The notes under the pieces were generated by a model, which ran no database searches, was not told the DNA's origin, and saw nothing but the letters and a program-made list of their open reading frames with translations. The translations under genes were made by a program, and so were the position numbers. Below, piece after piece: positions 16,377 through 23,569 of a stretch of 44,613 nt of DNA (the stretch's first letter is position 1; each line of letters opens with the position of its first letter). This DNA is from Ignavibacteria bacterium (GTDB lineage: Bacteria; Bacteroidota; Ignavibacteria; Tepidaquicellales; Tepidaquicellaceae), in NCBI GenBank assembly GCA_016929695.1, contig JAFGII010000064.1, forward strand, positions 1-44,613. The letters are read 5' to 3'.

Positions 16377-17204
16377 ATGAAAACATTAACAAAAATTTTA
16401 CTTGTTCTTTTCGGTGCTTTCTTAATCACCGGAGGATTATCTGCTCAAAATGTGATTTTCGAAAAATCCTATGATACTGAATCCAATAAAAAATTGGATT
16501 ACAGCATAATTGCAGGGAGTATCTCAGTCAAAGCGTGGGAAAGTAACCAGGTTAAGATTATTATAAGAGGTAAGGATGAACTAAAAGATATTCTTAAGAT
16601 AAAAGAAGGAAATTCGGGCGGAAATATCAATGTTAAGGTAAAAATCGAAGAAAATGGTATCAGTAAAGGAGTAAATCTGTCTTCCGAAATATACGTCCCT
16701 TCAAACTTCAACGTTGATATCAAAACGGCAGGGGGAGATTTACTTGCTGAAAATATAAACGGGAAAATAGACTTTAAGACAGCAGGCGGAGAAATAAAAA
16801 TAAGTAACACTAAAGGTGAACTGGATATAAAAACCGCAGGCGGAAATATCTCGGTAAAAAATCATTCGGGAGATGTTGATGTCAGGACAGCAGGCGGAGA
16901 AGTTGATATTACTTCGGCTAACGGCGAAATTAAAGTATCTACTATGGGGGGAAATATTGGTGTTAATTATTCAGGAGAAAATGAGGGAATCAAATTATCC
17001 ACTATGGGCGGAAATATTGATATAAAGATTCCGTCCGATACAAAAGCCGATGTCAAATTAAGCACAATGAGCGGAGAAATTAAGGTAGACTTTGACTTAA
17101 CAAACGAAAAGAAAAGTGAAAATTCACTGAAAGGACAGATTAACGGCGGCGGAGAATCCATTAAATGCAGTACCATGGGCGGAAATATATCGATTCTGAA
17201 ATAA
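16377..17204 (+). CDS. DUF4097-type beta-strand repeat protein, exported
   Basis: 275 residues, signal peptide 1 to about 23 (ends Gly-Leu-Ser-Ala-Gln), with an AAAGGA ribosome-binding site. The whole mature part is made of short strands separated by Gly-Gly or Asn-Gly turns: four repeats with Thr-Ala-Gly-Gly (residues about 118-190), then repeats with Ser-Thr-Met-(Gly/Ser)-Gly to the end. This is the pattern of DUF4097 ('putative adhesin') proteins, predicted to form a right-handed beta-helix or solenoid. The family often accompanies anti-sigma or stress genes, but here it is alone and followed by a palindrome and a terminator. Role unknown; surface or periplasmic. Confidence 0.85.
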   Translation: MKTLTKILLVLFGAFLITGGLSAQNVIFEKSYDTESNKKLDYSIIAGSISVKAWESNQVKIIIRGKDELKDILKIKEGNSGGNINVKVKIEENGISKGVNLSSEIYVPSNFNVDIKTAGGDLLAENINGKIDFKTAGGEIKISNTKGELDIKTAGGNISVKNHSGDVDVRTAGGEVDITSANGEIKVSTMGGNIGVNYSGENEGIKLSTMGGNIDIKIPSDTKADVKLSTMSGEIKVDFDLTNEKKSENSLKGQINGGGESIKCSTMGGNISILK

Positions 17205-17215
17205 TTTTTCATTTC

Positions 17216-17243
17216 GTAGAGACAAGGCATGCCTTGTCTCTAC
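17216..17243. repeat. Perfect 28-bp palindrome
   Basis: GTAGAGACAAGGCA is followed directly by its reverse complement TGCCTTGTCTCTAC. The form 'GTAGAGAC...GTCTCTAC' resembles palindromic intergenic repeats scattered in several Bacteroidota and cyanobacteria. It sits 12 bases after the DUF4097 stop and before a true terminator, so it is more likely a mobile palindromic repeat than a terminator itself. Confidence 0.85.
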
Positions 17244-17263
17244 CATAAGTTTTGCAAACTAAG

Positions 17264-17294
17264 GTTACGAAAATCATCTTTCGTAACTTTTTTT
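17264..17294 (+). terminator. Rho-independent terminator
   Basis: GTTACGAAA and TTTCGTAAC form a 9-bp stem with a 6-base loop, followed by seven T. It terminates transcripts from the DUF4097 gene and insulates the T9SS gene that starts 80 bases later. Confidence 0.9.
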
Positions 17295-17375
17295 ATATTT
17301 GCATATAAGGCTGTGTGAATTCTCCTTTTGTAACATATATTTTTTTAGTAAATTACGTTAATAAAATATTGCATT

Positions 17376-19562
17376 ATGAAAAAAATATATTATTTATTTT
17401 TCATTTGTATAATATTCGTTAGTAAAGGATATTCCCAATCAGGGTGGCAGATTTTAAACAGCGGAACAACGGCATATTTATCTACGGTTTATTTCAATGA
17501 TTCTTTAACCGGTTATGCAGGCGGAAACAACGGCTATCTGGCAAAAACAACTAACGGCGGTTTAAACTGGACAGTTCAGACTTCCGGAATATCGGGATTT
17601 GTCAGGGAAGTTCAATTCGCTGATTATAATACAGGTTATTTCTGCGGCGACAATGGTGCTTTAAGAAAAACAACAAACGACGGTCTGAACTGGACAAATC
17701 TAACGACAGGAGTAAGTGTCACAATATACTCTCTTTCAGTATTATCTCAAAATTTATTATATGCCTGCACAAATAGCGGAACTGTAATTAAATCAACAGA
17801 CGGCGGTAACTCATTTACAACTTATAATGTTAGTGCAAATTCACTGCTGGCAATAGATTTCAGTTCACCCGACACGGGTTATGTTTCAGGACAGGGCGGA
17901 GTCGCATACAAAACAAATAACGGAGGACTGAACTGGACTGCATTAAATTTATCAACCGTAAATAATTCATGGGGAATTCACGCACTAACTAATAATTTTG
18001 TTTTTATTTCCGCAAATTACGGCACGATAAGAAAATCAACAAACGGCGGAACGACTATTACTTCATCTTATGCGGAAGGAGCAAATCTTAATTCAATTTT
18101 CTTTGCAACAAAAATGATTGGTTATGCAGGAGGTTCAGGCGGCTCTTTAATTAAAACCGTAAACGGAGGGCTTACATGGGAGTTGATGAATACGGGAACA
18201 ACACAATCAATTGAAGATATTCATTTTGTAAATGCGAAAACAGGTTATGCGGCAGGCGGAAGCGGACTGATAATGAAAACAACTGACGGCGGTGATAATT
18301 TCAATCTAAAGGTGATTTCACCGAAAGGAAGGGAAATCTGGGCAGGAAATTCTTATAAAAAGATTATCTGGTCTAATGCTGTTTCCGGAAATATAAAAGT
18401 CGAATACTCACTGAACAACGGAAGTTCCTGGCAGTTAATTTCAAATTCATATCCGGCTGATTCGAATGAATATAATTGGCTTGTACCTTCTACACTTTCA
18501 AATGACTGCAGAATTAAAATAACAAGTCTTTTAAATCCGTCTTTATCGGCAGTAAGCGACAACAAATTCAGAATAAACTGGGATATCTATGCATGGCTGT
18601 ATTCACCGGAAATATTGTATTATAAATTTAACGACGGTGTAAATTCTACTCCAAACTATGCGGTTTCAGGATACGGAATCGGAAATGCTTCCATAACCGG
18701 GCATACATTGCAAAACGGCGGAATGTATGATAGTACACTTGTCGGAGGCGGCGGAACAGGAAGCGACCATTATGTAAATACAAAATGGGCGGCGAGTCTG
18801 CCCCAGTCAGGCTGGACAATCGGATTCTGGGTAAGTAATATTTCTCTAGGAACGACCCCTACAAATGCCGTTTATCTTTTCGGTGATGTTTCGGCAAATA
18901 ATTTCAGATGTTATTACGGCGGCAGCGGAGGTATCGGTTCAACAGATACTGCAATAATGCTGCGCTGTACGGGTATGTCCGATGTAAGGATTCCCGTTGT
19001 AAAAGGGCTATCCTATTACATACACATCGTTTATGACCCTGCCTTATCTAATATTAAAGTATATAAAAACGGCTATCTATCATTAGCTGTTCCGCAAAGC
19101 GTTTTTACTGTTCTCGGAAACGGTCCGTTTTTAATCGGAGCGCACTCGACTTTTGCTTCATCACTTTCACAAAATATGAAACTTGATGAATTCAGAATTT
19201 ACGACAGAGCACTCGGCGCATCGGAAATAGCAGTAACCTGGAACTGGACACTGCCGTATTTTATGACTTCTATTAAACCGATCGGAACTGAAATTCCGGG
19301 CACTTTTTCATTAGAGCAGAATTATCCGAACCCGTTCAATCAATCTTCAATTATAAATTTTCAATGTTCAATTACCGGGAATGTAAATATAAAAGTATTT
19401 GACATAACCGGACGTGAAGTAGCGACTCTCGTGAATGAGATATTAAAGCCCGGAACTTATCAGATAAGTTTCAATGCAGGCAATCTGCCGAGCGGAATTT
19501 ATTTTTACAGAATGCAGGCAGAATATTTCACGGATGTAAGGAAAATGATTCTGAAGAAGTAA
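17376..19562 (+). CDS. T9SS-exported YCF48-like propeller protein with LamG-like domain
   Basis: 728 residues, the largest of the propeller family here. Signal peptide 1-20 (ends Gly-Tyr-Ser-Gln). Residues about 22-310 hold seven YCF48-like blades with Lys-Thr-Thr-(Asn/Asp)-Gly-Gly turns. Residues about 315-390 look like a small Ig/Ser-Pro-rich domain (VEYSLNNGSSWQLI). Residues about 400-630 look like a LamG/concanavalin-type jelly roll (WTIGFWVSN, KLDEFRIYDRALGASEI), a fold that often binds glycans. The last 90 residues are the T9SS sorting domain (NYPNPFNQSSIINFQ and the final Arg-Lys-Met-Ile-Leu-Lys-Lys). The lectin-like domain suggests a surface adhesin or a polysaccharide-binding role. 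It has its own upstream terminator-insulated promoter region. Confidence 0.85.
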   Translation: MKKIYYLFFICIIFVSKGYSQSGWQILNSGTTAYLSTVYFNDSLTGYAGGNNGYLAKTTNGGLNWTVQTSGISGFVREVQFADYNTGYFCGDNGALRKTTNDGLNWTNLTTGVSVTIYSLSVLSQNLLYACTNSGTVIKSTDGGNSFTTYNVSANSLLAIDFSSPDTGYVSGQGGVAYKTNNGGLNWTALNLSTVNNSWGIHALTNNFVFISANYGTIRKSTNGGTTITSSYAEGANLNSIFFATKMIGYAGGSGGSLIKTVNGGLTWELMNTGTTQSIEDIHFVNAKTGYAAGGSGLIMKTTDGGDNFNLKVISPKGREIWAGNSYKKIIWSNAVSGNIKVEYSLNNGSSWQLISNSYPADSNEYNWLVPSTLSNDCRIKITSLLNPSLSAVSDNKFRINWDIYAWLYSPEILYYKFNDGVNSTPNYAVSGYGIGNASITGHTLQNGGMYDSTLVGGGGTGSDHYVNTKWAASLPQSGWTIGFWVSNISLGTTPTNAVYLFGDVSANNFRCYYGGSGGIGSTDTAIMLRCTGMSDVRIPVVKGLSYYIHIVYDPALSNIKVYKNGYLSLAVPQSVFTVLGNGPFLIGAHSTFASSLSQNMKLDEFRIYDRALGASEIAVTWNWTLPYFMTSIKPIGTEIPGTFSLEQNYPNPFNQSSIINFQCSITGNVNIKVFDITGREVATLVNEILKPGTYQISFNAGNLPSGIYFYRMQAEYFTDVRKMILKK

Positions 19563-19632
19563 GTTGAAAGTTTTTAAAGTTTATAAAGTTTTCACTTTCG
19601 CTGTTATTCGCTTATAGTTTTAGTTATATTTC

Positions 19633-19658
19633 CCTTCCCAAACCGGAGCTTGGGAAGG
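19633..19658. terminator. Hairpin downstream of the LamG/T9SS gene
   Basis: CCTTCCCAA pairs with TTGGGAAGG around the loop ACCGGAGC, 70 bases past the stop codon. No U-run follows, so it may be a transcript-end stabiliser or a weak terminator. Confidence 0.4.
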
Positions 19659-19726
19659 AGATAAATTAATTTCAATAAAATAAGCAATAAGTTTATAAAG
19701 TTAATTAATATTACGAAATATTACTT

Positions 19727-19750
19727 TAATTAAAGCGAATGCTTTAATTA
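19727..19750. promoter_or_regulatory. Perfect dyad just upstream of the sigma-factor gene
   Basis: TAATTAAAGC and GCTTTAATTA form a perfect 10-bp inverted repeat around GAAT, ending 21 bases before the ATG of the ECF sigma factor. The position fits an operator or a leader hairpin controlling the operon. No terminator-like U-run follows. Confidence 0.45.
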
Positions 19751-19771
19751 CAAAAATCGTCTGTATAATTG

Positions 19772-20356
19772 ATGGACGATACATTAACACAGGAATTAAA
19801 AACGGATATATTGGTTTCAAACGATATTAAAAAAGAATCGCAATTGCCGTTTACTGAGATTGTTGATTTATATCAGGTTAAGGTAAGGGGTATATGCATT
19901 GGTTTCCTTAAAAACAGGGAAGAAGCCGAGGATGTTTCACAGGAGGTATTTATCGAAGTTTACAGGTCTTTAAAGAATTTCAAAGGGGAATGTGCGCTGT
20001 CAACCTGGATATACCATATAGCGACATCCAAATCAATTGACAATATAAGGAAAAAAAACAGGAAAAAAAGATTTGCATTATTTAACAGGAATATTGAACC
20101 TGATGAAACCGAATATCATAACGGAACCGAGTATGACGCCGAAAGGAACGAAAGAATAAATGCATTATATAAAACAATGGCTATGCTCTCTGAAAATCAG
20201 AGAATTGCATTAACATTAAATAAAATTGAAGGATTCAGTTATAAAGAAATCTCGCAAATTATGAAAACAACTCCGAAAGCCGTGGAATCGTTAATAAGCA
20301 GAGGAAAGGGAAATATGCGGAAGAAGCTTGAAACTCATTACAATGAATTATTTTAG
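19772..20356 (+). CDS. ECF-type RNA polymerase sigma factor
   Basis: About 194 residues from the ATG at 19772; a TTG directly before it is a less likely start. Sigma region 2 lies at about residues 24-95, with Glu-Ala-Glu-Asp-Val-Ser-Gln-Glu-Val-Phe, the core-binding Asp-x-x-Gln-(Glu/Asp)-x-Phe signature, and then TWIYHIATSKSIDNIRKK, the -10 recognition helix. Region 4 (about 130-190) reads LSENQRIALTLNKIEGFSYKEISQIM and ends with the recognition helix around KAVESLISRGK. The linker is acidic. It is followed after 41 bases by a small membrane protein and then by a Spy/CpxP-like protein, which fits a sigma/anti-sigma/sensor operon. The 10-bp dyad upstream may take part in autoregulation. Confidence 0.9.
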   Translation: MDDTLTQELKTDILVSNDIKKESQLPFTEIVDLYQVKVRGICIGFLKNREEAEDVSQEVFIEVYRSLKNFKGECALSTWIYHIATSKSIDNIRKKNRKKRFALFNRNIEPDETEYHNGTEYDAERNERINALYKTMAMLSENQRIALTLNKIEGFSYKEISQIMKTTPKAVESLISRGKGNMRKKLETHYNELF

Positions 20357-20397
20357 TAAAGAAGGAATTATTTTATTAAAACGTCTAAATCATACGG

Positions 20398-20703
20398 ATG
20401 AAAGAAAAAGAAAAAAATATTGAAAAAACACTTGGACTGCTCGAAGAGAAAATATCTCCGGAATATGATTATTATTATCAGACGAGACTTAACGCTAAAC
20501 TGAAGAAAGAGTTACAGGAGAAAGAAAGCCGGTTCGGACAGATTTTAAAGCCTGCACTGATTTTCGCTTTAGTACTGTTAAATATTCTTACTCTTCTATA
20601 CGGACTAAGTAGTTCGGATAACAATATCACATACGACAGACAGGATTTAATTGAAGTAATAAGTGATGAAGTATTTTACTCGGCAGAAAATTCAACTTAT
20701 TAA
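20398..20703 (+). CDS. Small single-pass membrane protein, putative anti-sigma factor
   Basis: 101 residues. A charged cytoplasmic N-terminus (residues 1-48, with an amphipathic Glu/Lys helix and YDYYYQTRLNAKLKKEL) precedes one membrane segment at about 50-68 (ALIFALVLLNILTLLYGLS). A short acidic periplasmic tail follows. It has no zinc-binding anti-sigma motif (His-x3-Cys-x2-Cys). Size, topology and position directly after an ECF sigma gene are those of small anti-sigma factors such as CnrY. The assignment rests on context; the gene is otherwise unrecognised. It ends 4 bases before the ATG of the next gene. Confidence 0.6.
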   Translation: MKEKEKNIEKTLGLLEEKISPEYDYYYQTRLNAKLKKELQEKESRFGQILKPALIFALVLLNILTLLYGLSSSDNNITYDRQDLIEVISDEVFYSAENSTY

Positions 20704-20707
20704 ATAT

Positions 20708-21238
20708 ATGGACGTATTCAAACAAAATAAAATTTTAATCTGGATTATAATAATACTTGTTGTTATTAATCTGGGAACAATAGCGGGGATGTGGGTAATG
20801 CATTTAGGCAGAAAACCTCATCATGAAATTTTAATTCACCAATCTCCTCACCTTCCGGACAGGAAATCGCCCGGAATCGGCAGATTTGAAATGCTGGGAA
20901 CAGAATTACAGTTCGATGAAGAACAGATGTCAAAATTCAACGAATTCAGGTCAGGACATCAAAATGAAATGAAGAACCTAGTCGAAAAGATAAATGAAAA
21001 GAAGAAACAGATTCTTTCAGAAATTTCCGTTCCCGAGTCTGACACTGAAAAAGTCGGAATACTATTCTCGGAAATCGGTCAGTATCAGACATCAATTGAA
21101 AAGGAAATATTCAACCATTTCCGCAAGATAAAAATGATATGCAATGACGAGCAAAAACAAAAACTGGAAAAGATTTTAAAAGATATTTCAGAACCAAAAA
21201 TTCCTCCGCATCCTGTTCCTCCTCCTGATAAGCGGTAA
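20708..21238 (+). CDS. Membrane-anchored Spy/CpxP-like periplasmic (metal) sensor
   Basis: 176 residues from the ATG at 20708, which follows the previous stop by 4 bases. One membrane segment at residues 8-30 (ILIWIIIILVVINLGTIAGM). A His-rich linker (His-His-Glu-Ile-Leu-Ile-His-Gln-Ser-Pro-His) leads into a four-helix Spy/CpxP/CnrX-like domain (about 60-165): LQFDEEQMSKFNEFRSGHQNE, then the second helix with Lys-Lys-Gln-Ile-Leu, ending in Asn-Asp-Glu-Gln-Lys-Gln-Lys-Leu. The tail is Pro-rich. Periplasmic heavy-metal sensor proteins of this class control an anti-sigma factor, and the His-rich linker could bind Zn, Ni, Co or Cu. With the two genes before it, it forms a possible metal-responsive sigma system; the convergent neighbour is a ZIP transporter. 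Confidence 0.75.
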   Translation: MDVFKQNKILIWIIIILVVINLGTIAGMWVMHLGRKPHHEILIHQSPHLPDRKSPGIGRFEMLGTELQFDEEQMSKFNEFRSGHQNEMKNLVEKINEKKKQILSEISVPESDTEKVGILFSEIGQYQTSIEKEIFNHFRKIKMICNDEQKQKLEKILKDISEPKIPPHPVPPPDKR

Positions 21239-21243
21239 TTTAA

Positions 21244-21280
21244 TTCCCTGCTTTTCGTTCACTTAACGGCGAGCAGGGAA
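21244..21280. terminator. Hairpin between convergent genes
   Basis: TTCCCTGCT and AGCAGGGAA form a 9-bp stem enclosing a second small stem (CGTT/AACG). It lies between the stop codons of the sensor gene and the ZIP gene and could end both transcripts, though the U-runs are weak on both sides. Confidence 0.55.
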
Positions 21281-21288
21281 AAATTATT

Positions 21289-22098
21289 TTAAGCAAATAA
21301 AAGCAAACTTCCTGCCATAATAATCATCCCGCTTATTAATCCGTATATTGCAATATGATGTTCCCCGTATTTCTCCGCAGTTGGCATCAGTTCGTCAAGA
21401 GAAATAAAAACCATAATACCGGCGACAACTGCAAATAATATCCCGAATGTAAATTCATTAAAGAACTGAAGAAGGAGAAAATATCCGGCTAAAGCACCCA
21501 CGGGTTCAGCAAGTCCGGATGAAAATGAATACAGAAAAGCTTTTTTCTTACTGCCGGTTGCATAGAATATAGGAATCGAAACTGCAATACCCTCGGGTAT
21601 ATTGTGTATAGCAATTGCAAAGGCAATTCCAATTCCAAGAGCAGGGTCTTTTAAACCTGCCGTAAATGTTGCCAGTCCTTCAGGAAAATTGTGAATCCCA
21701 ATTGCCAGCGCCGAAAACAAACCCATCCTAAAAAGATAATTTTTAATATTATTATCTTGCGGTAAATTCATTTCCTCAATATCTTTTGGTTCGTGAGGAT
21801 TTTCATAAGACGGTACAAGTTTATCAATTATTCCTATCATAGCCATCCCGGCAAAAAACGAAACTGTGGTTATTACAAATCCGTTAAAATCTCCTGCTGC
21901 TTCACTCAGGCTTATTCTTGCTTTTGAAAATATTTCTATAAACGAAACATAAATCATAACTCCCGCCGAGAAGCCAAGCGAACCTGCAAGCAATTTTGTA
22001 TTTGTTCTTTTAGCAAAAAATGCAATTGCACTACCAATACCTGTAGAAAGACCGGCGAACAAAGTAAGTGCAAATGCGAATAATACATTATTATCCAT
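21289..22098 (-). CDS. zupT: ZIP family zinc/metal transporter (ZupT-like)
   Basis: 269 residues with eight predicted membrane segments and a loop after segment 3 that is rich in acidic residues and His/Pro. The two signature metal-site helices are present: Gly-Ile-His-Asn-Phe-Pro-Glu-Gly and Ala-Ile-His-Asn-Ile-Pro-Glu-Gly. Both His-Asn-x-Pro-Glu-Gly motifs are exact matches to the ZupT/GufA branch, which imports Zn and also Fe, Mn or Co at low selectivity. The gene is followed 19 bases after its ATG-side neighbour, the metallophosphoesterase, on the same strand: that gene ends upstream in coordinates and is transcribed separately or after it. It faces the sigma operon, so one metal stress may concern both. 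Confidence 0.9.
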   Translation of the reverse strand: MDNNVLFAFALTLFAGLSTGIGSAIAFFAKRTNTKLLAGSLGFSAGVMIYVSFIEIFSKARISLSEAAGDFNGFVITTVSFFAGMAMIGIIDKLVPSYENPHEPKDIEEMNLPQDNNIKNYLFRMGLFSALAIGIHNFPEGLATFTAGLKDPALGIGIAFAIAIHNIPEGIAVSIPIFYATGSKKKAFLYSFSSGLAEPVGALAGYFLLLQFFNEFTFGILFAVVAGIMVFISLDELMPTAEKYGEHHIAIYGLISGMIIMAGSLLLFA

Positions 22099-22117
22099 AG
22101 AAATAATTCATCCTTTT

Positions 22118-22996
22118 TTAATTTACTTCCCAGCCGTAATCAATATAATCCCATTTGATTGATTCACCGTCAACTGAAATCAGCATAAATCCTTCTTCAA
22201 TATTCATATTTGGTCCGTTCCACCATTTACCGCAAACAGCACCACCCGTAAGATATCTCGTACCATAAATAAAAATATCTTCAATATAATGAAGATGTCC
22301 CTGCAGAACAAGTTTAACATTATATTCCCTGAAAATCTCAACGACTTTACCTGAATTAACTACCGCGTAACCGCTGTCGTTCGGATTCAACGAACCTCCT
22401 ATAACCTGACCGAACACAGTAACGAGCGGAATATGAATGGATGCAATTACAGGTTTCTCTTTTCCTGTTTTTTCAAGGTCTGCTTTAAGCCATTCAATTT
22501 GTTTTTCATCTACGTAACCGTAATATTTTCTCTCGTGTTTTTTGAATCCTATTCCGTCCAGTACTATAAAGTGGTAATTCTTATGGTCAAAACTGTAATA
22601 CCTGTCTCCTATTTTTTTTTCAAAATATTTTTTTCCAAAATCGGGATGTGATTCATTTACTCCGCTTCTGTCGTATAATCCGAAGACATCGTGATTTCCG
22701 ATAGTTAAATAAACGGGCATATTGAAAAATTTCAGCATTGAATCCAGAAGATTAAACTGAAGTTCGGTTCTGTCAAAATCCTGTCCGAGTGCATCCCTGA
22801 TATTATCGCCTCCAAAAATAACAAAATCCACACCGAGTTCATTTGCCTTATCTATCGCCTTTTTAAATCCATCAGGTGCGTTTTTCTCCGGCTGCAGATG
22901 CACATCGGTAAAAAATGCAAATTTGAACTCACCGTCTTCCTGTGCATAAACACAAATTGATGCTAAAAGAACAAGAATAATAATATATTTTTTCAT
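22118..22996 (-). CDS. Exported calcineurin-like metallophosphoesterase
   Basis: About 292 residues from the ATG at 22996. Signal peptide 1 to about 18 (ends Cys-Val-Tyr-Ala-Gln). All five metallophosphoesterase blocks are seen in order: Phe-Thr-Asp-Val-His, Gly-Gly-Asp-Asn, Gly-Asn-His-Asp, Ser-Ile-His-Ile-Pro and Gly-His-Leu-His. The family binds two metal ions and hydrolyses phosphomono- or diesters, so this is probably a periplasmic phosphatase or phosphodiesterase. It is transcribed in the same direction as the ZIP gene, 19 bases upstream, and the two may form an operon in which the phosphatase needs the imported metal. Confidence 0.9.
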   Translation of the reverse strand: MKKYIIILVLLASICVYAQEDGEFKFAFFTDVHLQPEKNAPDGFKKAIDKANELGVDFVIFGGDNIRDALGQDFDRTELQFNLLDSMLKFFNMPVYLTIGNHDVFGLYDRSGVNESHPDFGKKYFEKKIGDRYYSFDHKNYHFIVLDGIGFKKHERKYYGYVDEKQIEWLKADLEKTGKEKPVIASIHIPLVTVFGQVIGGSLNPNDSGYAVVNSGKVVEIFREYNVKLVLQGHLHYIEDIFIYGTRYLTGGAVCGKWWNGPNMNIEEGFMLISVDGESIKWDYIDYGWEVN

Positions 22997-23178
22997 AATC
23001 AACTTTTTCGTAATAAAAATGTTATAATAAAATAATATTATTAAAAATCAATTTATCGGATAAAAAAAATCACTAAAAAAATCGTTCCGTGCCGGAGTCT
23101 GTTTTTTTTTAACATACAAAGATAATTTGATTTTATAATCCCACTTCAGCAGGTCGGTTAAATCATAAGGAAACGCTC

Positions 23179-23565
23179 TTAAAGTAAGTTTACGGATTTT
23201 CTGCCGGCATATCCTTCCTCCAGACCGTGCCAGAATTCAATTGTGGATTCACCCAGTTCATAACAAAGAAATACTTCTTCACCTGTCTTCTTAATGTGCG
23301 GAAAATCAATCAGTCCGTAATCAAGATTTTTAATTTGTATTTCCTTTGACATTATCAGTGATATCAGTTTTGTAATTTCATACATTTCCTGAGGATATTC
23401 ACCGTCCCCGTTCTTCCCGATTTTTCCCATAAAAAAATATTTTTCTTCGGAAATATTTTTACTGTCAAGTATCCGTTTCAATTCCGAAATTTTCTTTAAT
23501 ACCGGTATTAAAGAAATCAGAACTTCTCTCGCTTCACTCAACTCATAATGTTTTGTATATATCAA
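23179..23565 (-). CDS. DUF2203 family protein
   Basis: 128 residues. The N-terminal helix TKHYELSEAREVLISLIPVL and the C-terminal segment Gly-Leu-Ile-Asp-Phe-Pro, Gly-Glu-Glu-Val-Phe-Leu-Cys-Tyr-Glu-Leu-Gly-Glu, ending in Phe-Trp-His-Gly-Leu-Glu-Glu-Gly-Tyr-Ala-Gly-Arg, are the hallmarks of DUF2203 (small soluble proteins of unknown function; usual length about 120-130). The start is the TTG at 23565, because no ATG lies in frame and the domain begins right there; it is 4 bases after the stop of the kinase gene. This makes it the last gene of the kinase operon, translationally coupled. Its function and its link to kinase signalling are unknown. Confidence 0.8.
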   Translation of the reverse strand: MIYTKHYELSEAREVLISLIPVLKKISELKRILDSKNISEEKYFFMGKIGKNGDGEYPQEMYEITKLISLIMSKEIQIKNLDYGLIDFPHIKKTGEEVFLCYELGESTIEFWHGLEEGYAGRKSVNLL

Positions 23566-23569
23566 ATGG

